In this document: piece after piece, positions 1-7,056 of the stretch
Layout: each line of letters starts with the position of its first letter
Numbering within the stretch: position 1 is the stretch's first letter
NCBI RefSeq assembly: GCF_014196335.1
Contig: NZ_JACIDM010000002.1
Span: 124,001 to 188,000 of the forward strand
DNA: 64,000 bases
Direction: 5' to 3'
Origin: Brevundimonas lenta
Lineage (GTDB): Bacteria > Pseudomonadota > Alphaproteobacteria > Caulobacterales > Caulobacteraceae
The notes under the pieces: generated by a model
What the model was told of the DNA's origin: nothing
Databases searched by the model: none
What the model saw: only the letters and a program-made list of their open reading frames with translations
Program-made: the position numbers and the translations under genes

Positions 1-673
1 GGGCCGGTCCGGTCCGGAGGTCGACCGTCGCGTCGCCGACCTGCTGGAGCGCCTCGGCCTGGCCGAGCATGCCCGCAAGCATCCGTCACAGCTGTCCGGC
101 GGCCAGAAGCAGCGTGTCGGCATCGCCCGCGCCCTGGCCTGCGAGCCGCACGTCCTGCTGTGCGACGAGGCGACCAGCGCGCTGGACCCCGAGACGACCG
201 ACGAAATCCTGACACTGCTGGATCAACTGAACCGCGACCTGAACCTGACGGTGGTGCTGATCACCCACCAGATGGAGGTGGTTCGCCGCGTCTGCGACCG
301 CGTCGCCGTGCTGAAGGACGGCCGGGTGGTGGAGGAGGGGGCGACCGCCGACGTCTTCCTGCACCCGCAACACGCCGCCACCCGCGCCATGCTGGCCGAG
401 GGTGAGGAGGCGTTCGACGCCTCGCTGGCGCCTGCCGGCGGCCGTCTGGCGCGCCTGACCTTCCGTGGAAGCTCCACCTATGAGCCCGAACTGAGCCGCG
501 TCGCCCGATCGGTCGGCGTCGACTATTCGATCCTGTCGGGCCGGATCAGCCGCATTCGCGGCGAACCCTACGGCCAGCTGGTCGTAGCCTTCACCGGCGG
601 CGACGCCGAGGCCGCCGTCTCGCAGCTGACGGCCCGCGGCGTGCGCGTCGAAGGCCTGGGGGAGGCCGCCTGA
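1..673 (+). CDS. metN: Methionine ABC importer ATP-binding protein MetN (5' partial)
   Basis: ATPase subunit that powers uptake of methionine through MetI. The reading frame (codons from base 2) is open from the window edge, so the N-terminus with the Walker A motif lies outside. Visible are the ABC signature LSGGQKQRVGIARAL, the Walker B/D-loop stretch VLLCDEATSALD, and the H-loop in VLITHQMEVV. After the nucleotide-binding domain comes a C-terminal NIL-type domain (about the last 75 residues, from FRGSSTYEPELSRVA), the allosteric methionine-sensing domain known from MetN proteins. The stop codon overlaps the metI start (TGATG), so the two are translationally coupled. Followed by metI and metQ, which fixes the substrate class. 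Family assignment is strong; only the 5' end is missing. Confidence 0.93.
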   Translation, partial: GRSGPEVDRRVADLLERLGLAEHARKHPSQLSGGQKQRVGIARALACEPHVLLCDEATSALDPETTDEILTLLDQLNRDLNLTVVLITHQMEVVRRVCDRVAVLKDGRVVEEGATADVFLHPQHAATRAMLAEGEEAFDASLAPAGGRLARLTFRGSSTYEPELSRVARSVGVDYSILSGRISRIRGEPYGQLVVAFTGGDAEAAVSQLTARGVRVEGLGEAA

Positions 674-1329
674 TGCTCGACAATATCGACTGGATCGAGA
701 TCGGCCGCGCCACCGTCGACACCCTGCTGATGCTCGGCGGGTCGCTGGCCCTGACCGTCCTGTTCGGCGTGCCGCTGGGCGTGCTGCTGTATCTGTCCGG
801 CAAGGGGCGGCTCGCCGCCAATCCGGTGCTGAACGCCGTGCTGTCGTTCGTCGTCAACGTGCTGCGCTCGGTGCCTTTCATCATCCTGCTGATCGTCATG
901 CTGCCCGTGACGGTGCTGCTGGTCGGCACCTCGCTGGGCGTCGCGGGAGCCATTCCGCCGCTGGTGGTCGGAGCCGCGCCCTTCTATGCCCGCCTGGTTG
1001 AGACGGCTTTGCGCGAGGTCGACAAGGGCGTGGTCGAGGCGACCCAGGCTATGGGCGGCTCGACCTTCCAGATCGTCACCCGCGCCCTGCTGCCGGAAGC
1101 CATGCCGGGGATCATCGCCGGCGCGACCGTCACCGCCATCGCCCTGGTCAGCTACACCGCCATGGCGGGCGTGGTCGGCGCGGGCGGTCTGGGCGACCTG
1201 GCCATCCGCTTCGGCTACCAGCGGTTCCAGACCGATGTCATGGTGGTCACCGTCGTCCTGCTGCTCCTGCTGGTGCAGCTTCTCCAGATGATCGGCGACC
1301 GCCTGGTCACCGCCGTCTCCCACCGCTGA
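673..1329 (+). CDS. metI: Methionine ABC importer permease MetI
   Basis: Inner-membrane permease of the D-methionine/L-methionine importer. The 218-aa protein is the usual MetI length and has about five hydrophobic segments, starting with LLMLGGSLALTVLFGVPLGV. The EAA coupling loop that contacts MetN is visible as EATQAMGGSTFQIVTRALLP, followed by the G residues of PGIIAGATVT. Its ATG overlaps the metN stop and it is followed 24 bp later by metQ. Everything seen agrees with the MetI family. Confidence 0.93.
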   Translation: MLDNIDWIEIGRATVDTLLMLGGSLALTVLFGVPLGVLLYLSGKGRLAANPVLNAVLSFVVNVLRSVPFIILLIVMLPVTVLLVGTSLGVAGAIPPLVVGAAPFYARLVETALREVDKGVVEATQAMGGSTFQIVTRALLPEAMPGIIAGATVTAIALVSYTAMAGVVGAGGLGDLAIRFGYQRFQTDVMVVTVVLLLLLVQLLQMIGDRLVTAVSHR

Positions 1330-1353
1330 TCGCTCCCCCCGAAAGGCCCTCCC

Positions 1354-2160
1354 ATGCTTCGTCGCTCGCTTCTGATCGCTTCCGCCGCCGCCATGGCGCT
1401 CGCTGCCTGCGGTCAGGGCGCAGAGAAGAAGGCCGCCGCCGACGCGCCGCTGCTGGTCGGCGCCACCGCCGTGCCGCACGCCGAGATCCTCGAGCACATC
1501 AAGCCGATCCTGGCGGCCCAGGGCGTGAACATCGAGATCAAGGTGTTCAACGACTACGTCCAGCCGAACACCCAGCTGGCCGAGAAGCGGCTGGATGTGA
1601 ACTACTTCCAGACCAAGCCCTATCTCGACGAGTTCAACGCCGCGCGCGGATCGAACCTCGTCACCGTGGCCGGCATCCACGTTGAACCGCTGGGCGCCTA
1701 TTCGCGCCGCCACAAGACCATCGCCGACCTGCCGCAGGGCGCCGACGTCGCCGTGCCGAACGACGCCTCGTCGATCGGCCGCGCGCTGATCCTGCTGCAG
1801 ACCGCCGGCCTGATCCGCCTCAAGGACCCGTCAAACCCGCTGCAGAGCCTGCGCGACATCGCCGAGAACCCGAAGGGTCTGAAATTCCGCGAGCTCGAGT
1901 CCGCGACCCTGCCGCGCGTGCTGGACCAGGTCGACCTGGCAGTGATCAACACCAACTACGCCCTCGACGCCGGCCTGAAGCCGAAGACCGACGCCCTGGC
2001 GCTGGAAGGCGGCGACAGCCCCTATGTGAACTATCTGGTGGCCCGTCCCGACAACCAGAATGACCCGCGCATCCAGGCGCTGGCCACCGCGCTTCGCAGC
2101 CAGGCGGTGAAGGACTTCATCGCGCTGAAGTACGACGGCGCGGTGATCCCGGCGGCCTGA
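1354..2160 (+). CDS. metQ: Methionine-binding lipoprotein MetQ
   Basis: Substrate-binding lipoprotein of the MetNIQ importer, anchored in the periplasm. The 268-aa protein starts with a lipoprotein signal (MLRRSLLIASAAAMALAAC, lipobox LAAC, lipidated Cys at residue 19). The mature part matches the NlpA/MetQ family: LLVGATAVPHAEILEHIKP near the start, then LDVNYFQTKPYLDEFN and NTNYALDAGL. An AAAGG-type ribosome site precedes the ATG. Third gene of the met operon. No riboswitch can be assessed because the operon's upstream region is outside the window. Confidence 0.93.
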   Translation: MLRRSLLIASAAAMALAACGQGAEKKAAADAPLLVGATAVPHAEILEHIKPILAAQGVNIEIKVFNDYVQPNTQLAEKRLDVNYFQTKPYLDEFNAARGSNLVTVAGIHVEPLGAYSRRHKTIADLPQGADVAVPNDASSIGRALILLQTAGLIRLKDPSNPLQSLRDIAENPKGLKFRELESATLPRVLDQVDLAVINTNYALDAGLKPKTDALALEGGDSPYVNYLVARPDNQNDPRIQALATALRSQAVKDFIALKYDGAVIPAA

Positions 2161-2163
2161 CGC

Positions 2164-2532
2164 ATGGCCTATGACGCCGATTTCGGCGAATGGGTGCGCG
2201 AGCATTTCGCCGCCCTGGGTTCGCTTGATATCAAGCGGATGTTCGGCGGAGCCGGCGTCTATGCGCACGGCCTGATCTTCGCCCTGCTGGACGATGGCGT
2301 CGTCTGGCTGAAGGCCGATGACGTCAATGCGCCGTTGCTGTCGGAGGCGGGCTCGCGGCAGTTCACCTATCCGACGAAGGACGGGGCCGTGATGGCGATG
2401 GCCTACTGGTCGCTGCCGGAGAGTGCGCTGGACGATCCGGACGAAGCCGTCGACTGGGCGCGGCAATCGATCGATGCGGCCCTGCGCAAGGCCGCCGCCA
2501 AAAAGCCCCGCAAGGCCAGGCCTAAGCCGTAA
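2164..2532 (+). CDS. TfoX N-terminal domain protein
   Basis: A 122-aa protein matching the TfoX/Sxy N-terminal domain family: the signature LGSLDIKRMFGGAGVYAHGLIFAL followed by WLKADDVNAPLLSEAGS and YWSLPESALDD, ending in a lysine/arginine-rich tail (KKPRKARPKP) that could bind nucleic acid. TfoX proteins regulate competence in gammaproteobacteria, but stand-alone N-terminal-domain proteins in alphaproteobacteria have no settled role. It starts 3 bp after metQ and may be read through from that operon. Its 3' end overlaps the convergent acyltransferase gene by 11 bp. Confidence 0.85.
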   Translation: MAYDADFGEWVREHFAALGSLDIKRMFGGAGVYAHGLIFALLDDGVVWLKADDVNAPLLSEAGSRQFTYPTKDGAVMAMAYWSLPESALDDPDEAVDWARQSIDAALRKAAAKKPRKARPKP

Positions 2533-3307
2533 CCGGCACGGCCTTCGCCCGGGCGGCCTCGTCGGGCGCGAGAACCCGTACGGCCGGGGTGACCGGGTTT
2601 CCCGTCGCCTCTGCGATCAGTTCGGCCGTCTTGCCTTCCACGGCGGCCTCCAGCCGGGCGAGGAACTCGTCCTTGGGCAGGCCCGTCGGGATGGGCTCGA
2701 GGAACTCCAGCGTCGCCGTGCCGGGGTTCTTGCGGAAGGACTCCTGCGGCCAGAACAGGCCGAGGTTGGTCGCCACCGGCACGACCGGCATGTCGAAGTC
2801 GCGGTACATGTGCCAGACGCCGGTGCGATAGCGGAATTTCTCGCCGACCTTGGCCAGATTGCCCTCGGGGTAGATCAGGATCTTGCGGCCCTCGCGGTGG
2901 GCGTCGGCGGCGCGGTGCTTCAGCGCGTCGCGGGCTTCGCGGCCGCCGCAGTTGTTGACGACGATGGCGCCCAGCTTGCGCAGCACCGTGCCCATCAGCG
3001 GGAATTTCTCGAGGTGGTCGCCGGTGACGAAGGCCAGGTCCGAGAACCGGTCGTAGGTGGCGAAGCCGTCGCCCCAGCTCTGGTGCTTAGATGCGATGAT
3101 GAAGGCGCCCTCGGGCAGGTGGTCGTCGCCCCGGTACTGGATGCGGATGCCGGCCAGCACGTGCATGGCCTGGACCATGCGCTTCACATAGCGGCGGATG
3201 ATCCAGCTGGTGGCGTGCCGACCCGGGGCCAGGGCGGCGATGACCGCGGCCAGGGTGTAGGAAATCGACAGCGTCCAGTAGGCGACGGCGAAAGCTAGAC
3301 TGCGCAT
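2522..3307 (-). CDS. 1-acyl-sn-glycerol-3-phosphate acyltransferase (PlsC family)
   Basis: Membrane-associated acyltransferase that probably makes phosphatidic acid from lysophosphatidic acid. The 261-aa protein has an N-terminal hydrophobic segment (FAVAYWTLSISYTLAAVIAALA), then the catalytic H-x4-D motif in ASKHQSWGD, an acceptor-site block around RKLGAIVVNN, and the third motif as IYPEGNLAKVGE, where an Arg after EG is more usual. VVPVATNLGLFWP is motif IV-like. The ATG at 3307 gives a complete first transmembrane region. Convergent with the TfoX-like gene. It could be plsC itself or a paralogue used for lipid remodelling. Confidence 0.85.
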   Translation of the reverse strand: MRSLAFAVAYWTLSISYTLAAVIAALAPGRHATSWIIRRYVKRMVQAMHVLAGIRIQYRGDDHLPEGAFIIASKHQSWGDGFATYDRFSDLAFVTGDHLEKFPLMGTVLRKLGAIVVNNCGGREARDALKHRAADAHREGRKILIYPEGNLAKVGEKFRYRTGVWHMYRDFDMPVVPVATNLGLFWPQESFRKNPGTATLEFLEPIPTGLPKDEFLARLEAAVEGKTAELIAEATGNPVTPAVRVLAPDEAARAKAVPVTA

Positions 3308-3345
3308 GGCGTGACTATGCCGCGATTTGCGGCGAGGCCAACCGT

Positions 3346-4401
3346 TCAGGCGGCCTGGTCGAGGTCCGCGGCCGAGGTGACCCGGTTACGACCGGCCCGC
3401 TTGGAGGCGTAGAGGGCCGCATCGGCCCGCTCCAGCAGGGTCGAACCGCATTCGTCGGGCTTCTGCACGGCGAAGCCGGCCGAGATGGTCACCGCGCCCA
3501 GATCGTCGTTGGTCGAGCGGCGGCGCAGCGAGCGGGAGGCGATCTCCTTGCGGATGGCCTCCAGCGCGGTGGCCACCTGTGCCGGGGTCTCGCCGGGGAA
3601 GATCATGGCGAACTCCTCGCCGCCGTAGCGGGCGGCGACGCGCGGCGCGCGCGCGGAACGGCCGATCACGCTGGCGACGTAGCGCAGCACCTGGTCGCCC
3701 GTCTGGTGGCCCCAGGTGTCATTGAAGCGCTTGAAGTGGTCGATATCGATGACGGCGAGGGTCAGCGGCTCGCTCTTGGTTTCGGCCGCCTCGCAGCAGG
3801 CCGCCAGATGCTCGTCGAACGCCTTGCGGTTGGCGAGGTTGGTCAGGGCGTCGGTCATCGCGTCGCGGCGCACCTGCTCCAGGTGTTCGCGCAGACGGGC
3901 GACCTCGCGGGTCGAGGCGTCGAGCTTCTTCTCCAGCGTCTCGTTCTCGCGCTGCACCTTGCGGGTGGCGGAGCTCAGGCCCGTGACGATGGTCTGCAGG
4001 GCTTCGCCGTCGCCGGCCGTGTCGAGGCTGGACGCGGCTTTGTCCAGGGTGTGGCCGTAGGCGGCCTGGGAGCGGTGGGCCTTGGAGATGGCGTCGGCGA
4101 CGCTGGACAGTTCGCGGTCCAGCACCCGGCCGGCGTCGCGGATCTCTTCGGTCAGGCGCCCGCGCGGCAGGTATTCGGCCGCCAGCATGTCGGCGGTGGC
4201 CTCGGTGAAGGGCTCGTCGGCGGCCAGGATGCGGCGGATCTCACGGCCCAGCGGTCCCTCTGGATCGCCGAGGTAGTGCAGCCAGAGTTCGAAATTCAGC
4301 GGGGTGGGCCAGACGCCGGAGGCTTCCATCTCGTCGATGACGCGACGAGACAGGCTATACGCCTCCGGACCCCGAAGGGTGGTTTCGACCGACGCGGTCA
4401 T
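3346..4401 (-). CDS. GGDEF-domain diguanylate cyclase
   Basis: Probable cyclic di-GMP synthase. The 351-aa soluble protein has an N-terminal helical domain (about residues 1-120) with no membrane segment, a coiled-coil stretch rich in E, R and K (about 135-180), then a GGDEF domain from DAMTDALTNLANRKAFD. The active site reads RYGGEEF with all catalytic positions present, and the ion- and base-binding residues of VIDIDHFKRFNDTWGHQTGD are intact. The product-inhibition I-site, normally RxxD five residues before GGEEF, reads RAPR, so feedback inhibition is probably weak or absent. No sensory domain is recognised. Its gene stands alone, 112 bp from the helicase gene. Confidence 0.92.
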   Translation of the reverse strand: MTASVETTLRGPEAYSLSRRVIDEMEASGVWPTPLNFELWLHYLGDPEGPLGREIRRILAADEPFTEATADMLAAEYLPRGRLTEEIRDAGRVLDRELSSVADAISKAHRSQAAYGHTLDKAASSLDTAGDGEALQTIVTGLSSATRKVQRENETLEKKLDASTREVARLREHLEQVRRDAMTDALTNLANRKAFDEHLAACCEAAETKSEPLTLAVIDIDHFKRFNDTWGHQTGDQVLRYVASVIGRSARAPRVAARYGGEEFAMIFPGETPAQVATALEAIRKEIASRSLRRRSTNDDLGAVTISAGFAVQKPDECGSTLLERADAALYASKRAGRNRVTSAADLDQAA

Positions 4402-4513
4402 GCAGACTCCCCCAACCGCCGCCTTTCTGGCGCACGTATCCGGGGACGCTAAAACGGGGTTCCGTAACGTTCGGTTAAGTCTGATCGCGCGCCGACGCCG
4501 TCAGCGCCGAAAA

Positions 4514-6121
4514 TCAGCCCTTGATCGAGACCGGACGGCGCAGGAAGGCCGGCACCTCGGCTTCGCCGAACGGACGGCCGTTGCCGGCAGCCCGCGGCTC
4601 TTCAGCCTGACGGCCGCCACGGTTGTCCGCCTGACGTTCCGGGGCGCGTTCCTGACGTTCCGGACGACGCTCGTTGCGCTCGCGACGCGGCGCGCGCGGA
4701 GCGGCCTCCTCGGCGACGACGGCGGCGGCCTCGACCGGAGCGGCTTCGACGACGGCGGGCGTTTCGACGGGCTTCGTCGAGCGGCGGCTGCGCGAACGGC
4801 GGGCCGGAGCCGCGTCGGATTCAGCGGCGGGCAGGGGAGCGGTTTCGACGGCTGCGACGTCTTCGACCACCGGCGCCTCGGCGCGGGGTTCGCGCGGACC
4901 GCGGCCCGAACGCTCGCCGCGATCACGGCCGCCGCGCTTGTCGCCACGGCCGCCGTCGCGGCGCGGCTGATCCTTGATGGCGGCGAAGTCGATGCCGTCC
5001 AGGGCCAGTTCGACCGGGTCTTTCTTGATAAGCTTCAGCACCTTGTCGAGCGACTTGTCGTCCGACGGGGTGACGATCATGAACGCCTGACCGGTCTTGC
5101 CGGCGCGGCCGGTGCGGCCGATGCGGTGCACATAGTCGTCGGCGTGGTGCGAGACGTCGTAGTTGAACACGTGGCTGACGTCCGGGATGTCCAGGCCGCG
5201 CGCGGCGACGTCGGAGGCCACCAGAATCTTCAGCGCGCCCGCGCGGAAGTCGGCCAGCGTCTTCATGCGCAGCGACTGATCCAGGTCGCCGTGGATCGGC
5301 GCGGCGTCGAAGCCGTGGGTCTTCAGCGACTTGGCGACGATGTCGACTTCCGACTTGCGGTTGCAGAAGACGATGCCGTTCTTCACGTCTTCGCGGCCGA
5401 CCAGGGCGCGCAGCGCTGTGCGCTTGGCCTTGGGGTCCGAGGTCGGGATGCGGACGATGTACTGGGTGATGGTGTCGGCCGTCATGGCCGGACGCGAGGC
5501 CTCGATCCGGGTCGGATCCTTGAGGAACTGCGTCGTCAGGCGGGTGATCTCCGGCGGCATGGTGGCCGAGAAGAACAGGGTCTGGCGGCGCGGCGGCGTC
5601 AGCTTGAAGATGCGCTCGATGTCCGGGATGAAGCCCATGTCCAGCATGCGGTCGGCTTCGTCGACGACCATCAGCTCGACGCCCGTCAGCAGCATCTTGC
5701 CGCGCTCGAACAGGTCCAGCAGGCGGCCGGGCGTGGCGATCAGGACGTCGACGCCCTTGTTCAGCAGGGCCACCTGGTCACCCATGGAGACGCCGCCGAT
5801 CAGCAGCGCCCAGGTCAGTTTGGTGCCCTTGGCGTATTTGGCGAAGCTTTCGGCGACCTGGTCGGCCAGTTCGCGGGTCGGGGCCAGCACCAGGGCGCGC
5901 GGCATGCGGGCCTTGGCACGGCCGGAGGCGAGGCGATCGACCATCGGCAGGGTGAAGGCGGCGGTCTTGCCGGTGCCCGTCTGGGCGATGCCCAGCACGT
6001 CACGGCCGGCGAGGGCGACCGGAATGGCGGCGGCCTGAATGGGGGTGGCGGTGGTGTAGCCGGTATCGGCGACCGCTTGCAGGGTCGTGGGCGAAAGGCC
6101 CAGCTGGGAAAATTCGGTCAT
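4514..6121 (-). CDS. DEAD-box ATP-dependent RNA helicase (RhlE-like)
   Basis: RNA helicase of about 535 aa that unwinds RNA duplexes in ribosome assembly or RNA decay. The core motifs occur in order: Q-motif region TATPIQAAAIP, motif I AQTGTGKT, Ia PTRELADQ, GG, Ib TPGR, II VVDEADRMLDMGF, III SATMP, IV IVFCNR, V ARGLDIPDV and VI HRIGRTGRAGKTG. The C-terminal ~170 residues are a low-complexity tail of Arg/Gly, Glu/Ala and repeated R(R/S)RSR patches, typical of auxiliary RNA-binding tails. I start at the ATG at 6121 (MTEFSQLGLSP), because the 89 upstream in-frame residues resemble no helicase and overlap the probable promoter at 6246-6273. A long leader of about 118 nt is inferred. Confidence 0.93.
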   Translation of the reverse strand: MTEFSQLGLSPTTLQAVADTGYTTATPIQAAAIPVALAGRDVLGIAQTGTGKTAAFTLPMVDRLASGRAKARMPRALVLAPTRELADQVAESFAKYAKGTKLTWALLIGGVSMGDQVALLNKGVDVLIATPGRLLDLFERGKMLLTGVELMVVDEADRMLDMGFIPDIERIFKLTPPRRQTLFFSATMPPEITRLTTQFLKDPTRIEASRPAMTADTITQYIVRIPTSDPKAKRTALRALVGREDVKNGIVFCNRKSEVDIVAKSLKTHGFDAAPIHGDLDQSLRMKTLADFRAGALKILVASDVAARGLDIPDVSHVFNYDVSHHADDYVHRIGRTGRAGKTGQAFMIVTPSDDKSLDKVLKLIKKDPVELALDGIDFAAIKDQPRRDGGRGDKRGGRDRGERSGRGPREPRAEAPVVEDVAAVETAPLPAAESDAAPARRSRSRRSTKPVETPAVVEAAPVEAAAVVAEEAAPRAPRRERNERRPERQERAPERQADNRGGRQAEEPRAAGNGRPFGEAEVPAFLRRPVSIKG

Positions 6122-6245
6122 GGATCCTTGGGACTGGAATACGACGTCCCGCGCATCGGGCCGTCTTTGCGATGTCGCGGAACCGCCCTTGCCGTGGGCG
6201 AGCGGGCGGCGCGAATTCGCCAGTCCTGTCCCGAAACGTGGGCCG

Positions 6246-6273
6246 CATATAGAAGCCCCCACGCCAGAGTCAA
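6246..6273 (-). promoter_or_regulatory. Probable sigma-70 promoter of the DEAD-box helicase gene
   Basis: On the minus strand a TTGACT -35 (6268-6273) and a TATATG -10 (6246-6251) are separated by 16 bp. This would start RNA near 6239, giving an untranslated leader of about 118 nt before the ATG at 6121. Assigned by consensus match only. Confidence 0.5.
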
Positions 6274-6299
6274 CTATTCGTGGGTTAACCATGCAGGGG

Positions 6300-6327
6300 T
6301 TGGCATAACCTAACAGGGTGTTAATAG
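6300..6327 (+). promoter_or_regulatory. Possible promoter of the small secreted protein gene
   Basis: TTGGCA (6300-6305) and TAATAG (6322-6327) lie 16 bp apart on the plus strand, just upstream of the ATG at 6361. The -10 is weak, so this is tentative. Confidence 0.3.
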
Positions 6328-6360
6328 TTCGCGCAGGGAAGGGTTTTAGTGAGGGGTAAT

Positions 6361-6720
6361 ATGTTGCGTGCGCTTGCCGTAGCGACATTTGCAGTCGCCT
6401 GTCTGTTCGCCGGCCCAGGCCGTGCGGACATGAATTCTGCTTTCGGAAACACGGTCGTGTCCCGTTACCCCGACGGCGGATGGGTGAAGCATTGGTTCAA
6501 CCCTGACGGCAGCTATGCGGCGCAATTCTCCGACGGCCGTCGCCTGTCGGCCCGCTGGAGCCTTGAGGGCGAGCGAATCTGCCTGACCAACATGCGTCCG
6601 AACATGCTGATCCCGCGCTTCTGCACCACGATGATCGACGCCGACGTCGGCGAAACCTGGCAATCGCGCGACCCGCTGGGCCGCCGCGTGCAGAACATCC
6701 TGGTCGCCGGCCGGCAATAA
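6361..6720 (+). CDS. Small secreted protein of unknown function
   Basis: A 119-aa protein that I do not recognise. It begins with a clear Sec signal peptide (MLRALAVATFAVACLFAGPGRA, cleavage likely before DMN). The mature ~97 residues are rich in aromatic residues and glycine (PDGGWVKHWFNPDGSYAAQF, DGRRLSARWSLEGERICL) with two cysteines, in ICL and RFC, that could form a disulfide. The alternating pattern suggests a small beta-sheet domain. I chose the ATG at 6361 because GAGGGG sits 6 bp upstream; a GTG at 6349 is in frame but has no ribosome site. Divergent from the helicase gene. Confidence 0.75.
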   Translation: MLRALAVATFAVACLFAGPGRADMNSAFGNTVVSRYPDGGWVKHWFNPDGSYAAQFSDGRRLSARWSLEGERICLTNMRPNMLIPRFCTTMIDADVGETWQSRDPLGRRVQNILVAGRQ

Positions 6721-6860
6721 GGCCGGCCACAGCCTGCTGACATCCTGAAGGCGATCTCGCGTCCGGCGACGGCGCGAGCGCCTGTGCGCACGCCGTCGAG
6801 GGCGGACGGCGCGAAACCATGACTGGCGTTCTGATTTATCGAAGAGGGGAAGGGCGGTGC

Positions 6861-6886
6861 GCCATTCCTTCATCAGAAGGAATGGC
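6861..6886 (-). terminator. Perfect 10-bp hairpin at the 3' end of tRNA-Asp
   Basis: Inverted repeat with arms 6861-6870 and 6877-6886 and a 6-nt loop. On the minus strand its first arm begins exactly at the tRNA discriminator base and includes the encoded CCA. No T-tract follows, so it may be a processing or trailer structure rather than a classical terminator. Confidence 0.5.
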
Positions 6887-6959
6887 GCGAGTGACGGGGC
6901 TCGAACCCGCGACCTCCGGCGTGACAGGCCGGCACTCTAACCAACTGAGCTACACCCGC
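6883..6959 (-). tRNA. tRNA-Asp (anticodon GTC)
   Basis: A 77-base cloverleaf on the minus strand. The acceptor stem GCGGGTG pairs with CACTCGC (one G-U pair), followed by discriminator G and an encoded CCA. The D-arm is TAGCTCAGTTGGTTAGAG, the anticodon loop reads CTGTCAC with anticodon GTC, and the T-arm contains GGTTCGAGCC. All stems close, so the identity is firm. Confidence 0.96.
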
Positions 6960-7000
6960 GTTTCCCGGCCGAAGCGCTGGTGCGCCGCGGCGAGGGGCGT

Positions 7001-7030
7001 CGTTTAGGCGGGGGGGCGGCGCACTGTCAA
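7001..7030 (-). promoter_or_regulatory. Promoter of tRNA-Asp
   Basis: On the minus strand a perfect TTGACA -35 (7025-7030) is followed after 18 bp by TAAACG (7001-7006). The first base of the tRNA is at 6959, so a 5' leader of about 35 nt is expected. Consensus match and position both fit. Confidence 0.6.
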
Positions 7031-7056
7031 GCGCGTCCCGAAAGGAATTCGAACGA

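Noticed and set aside
4304..6313. 669-residue plus-strand frame opposite the DEAD-box helicase
   Set aside because: Antisense of the helicase, whose motifs are complete on the other strand.
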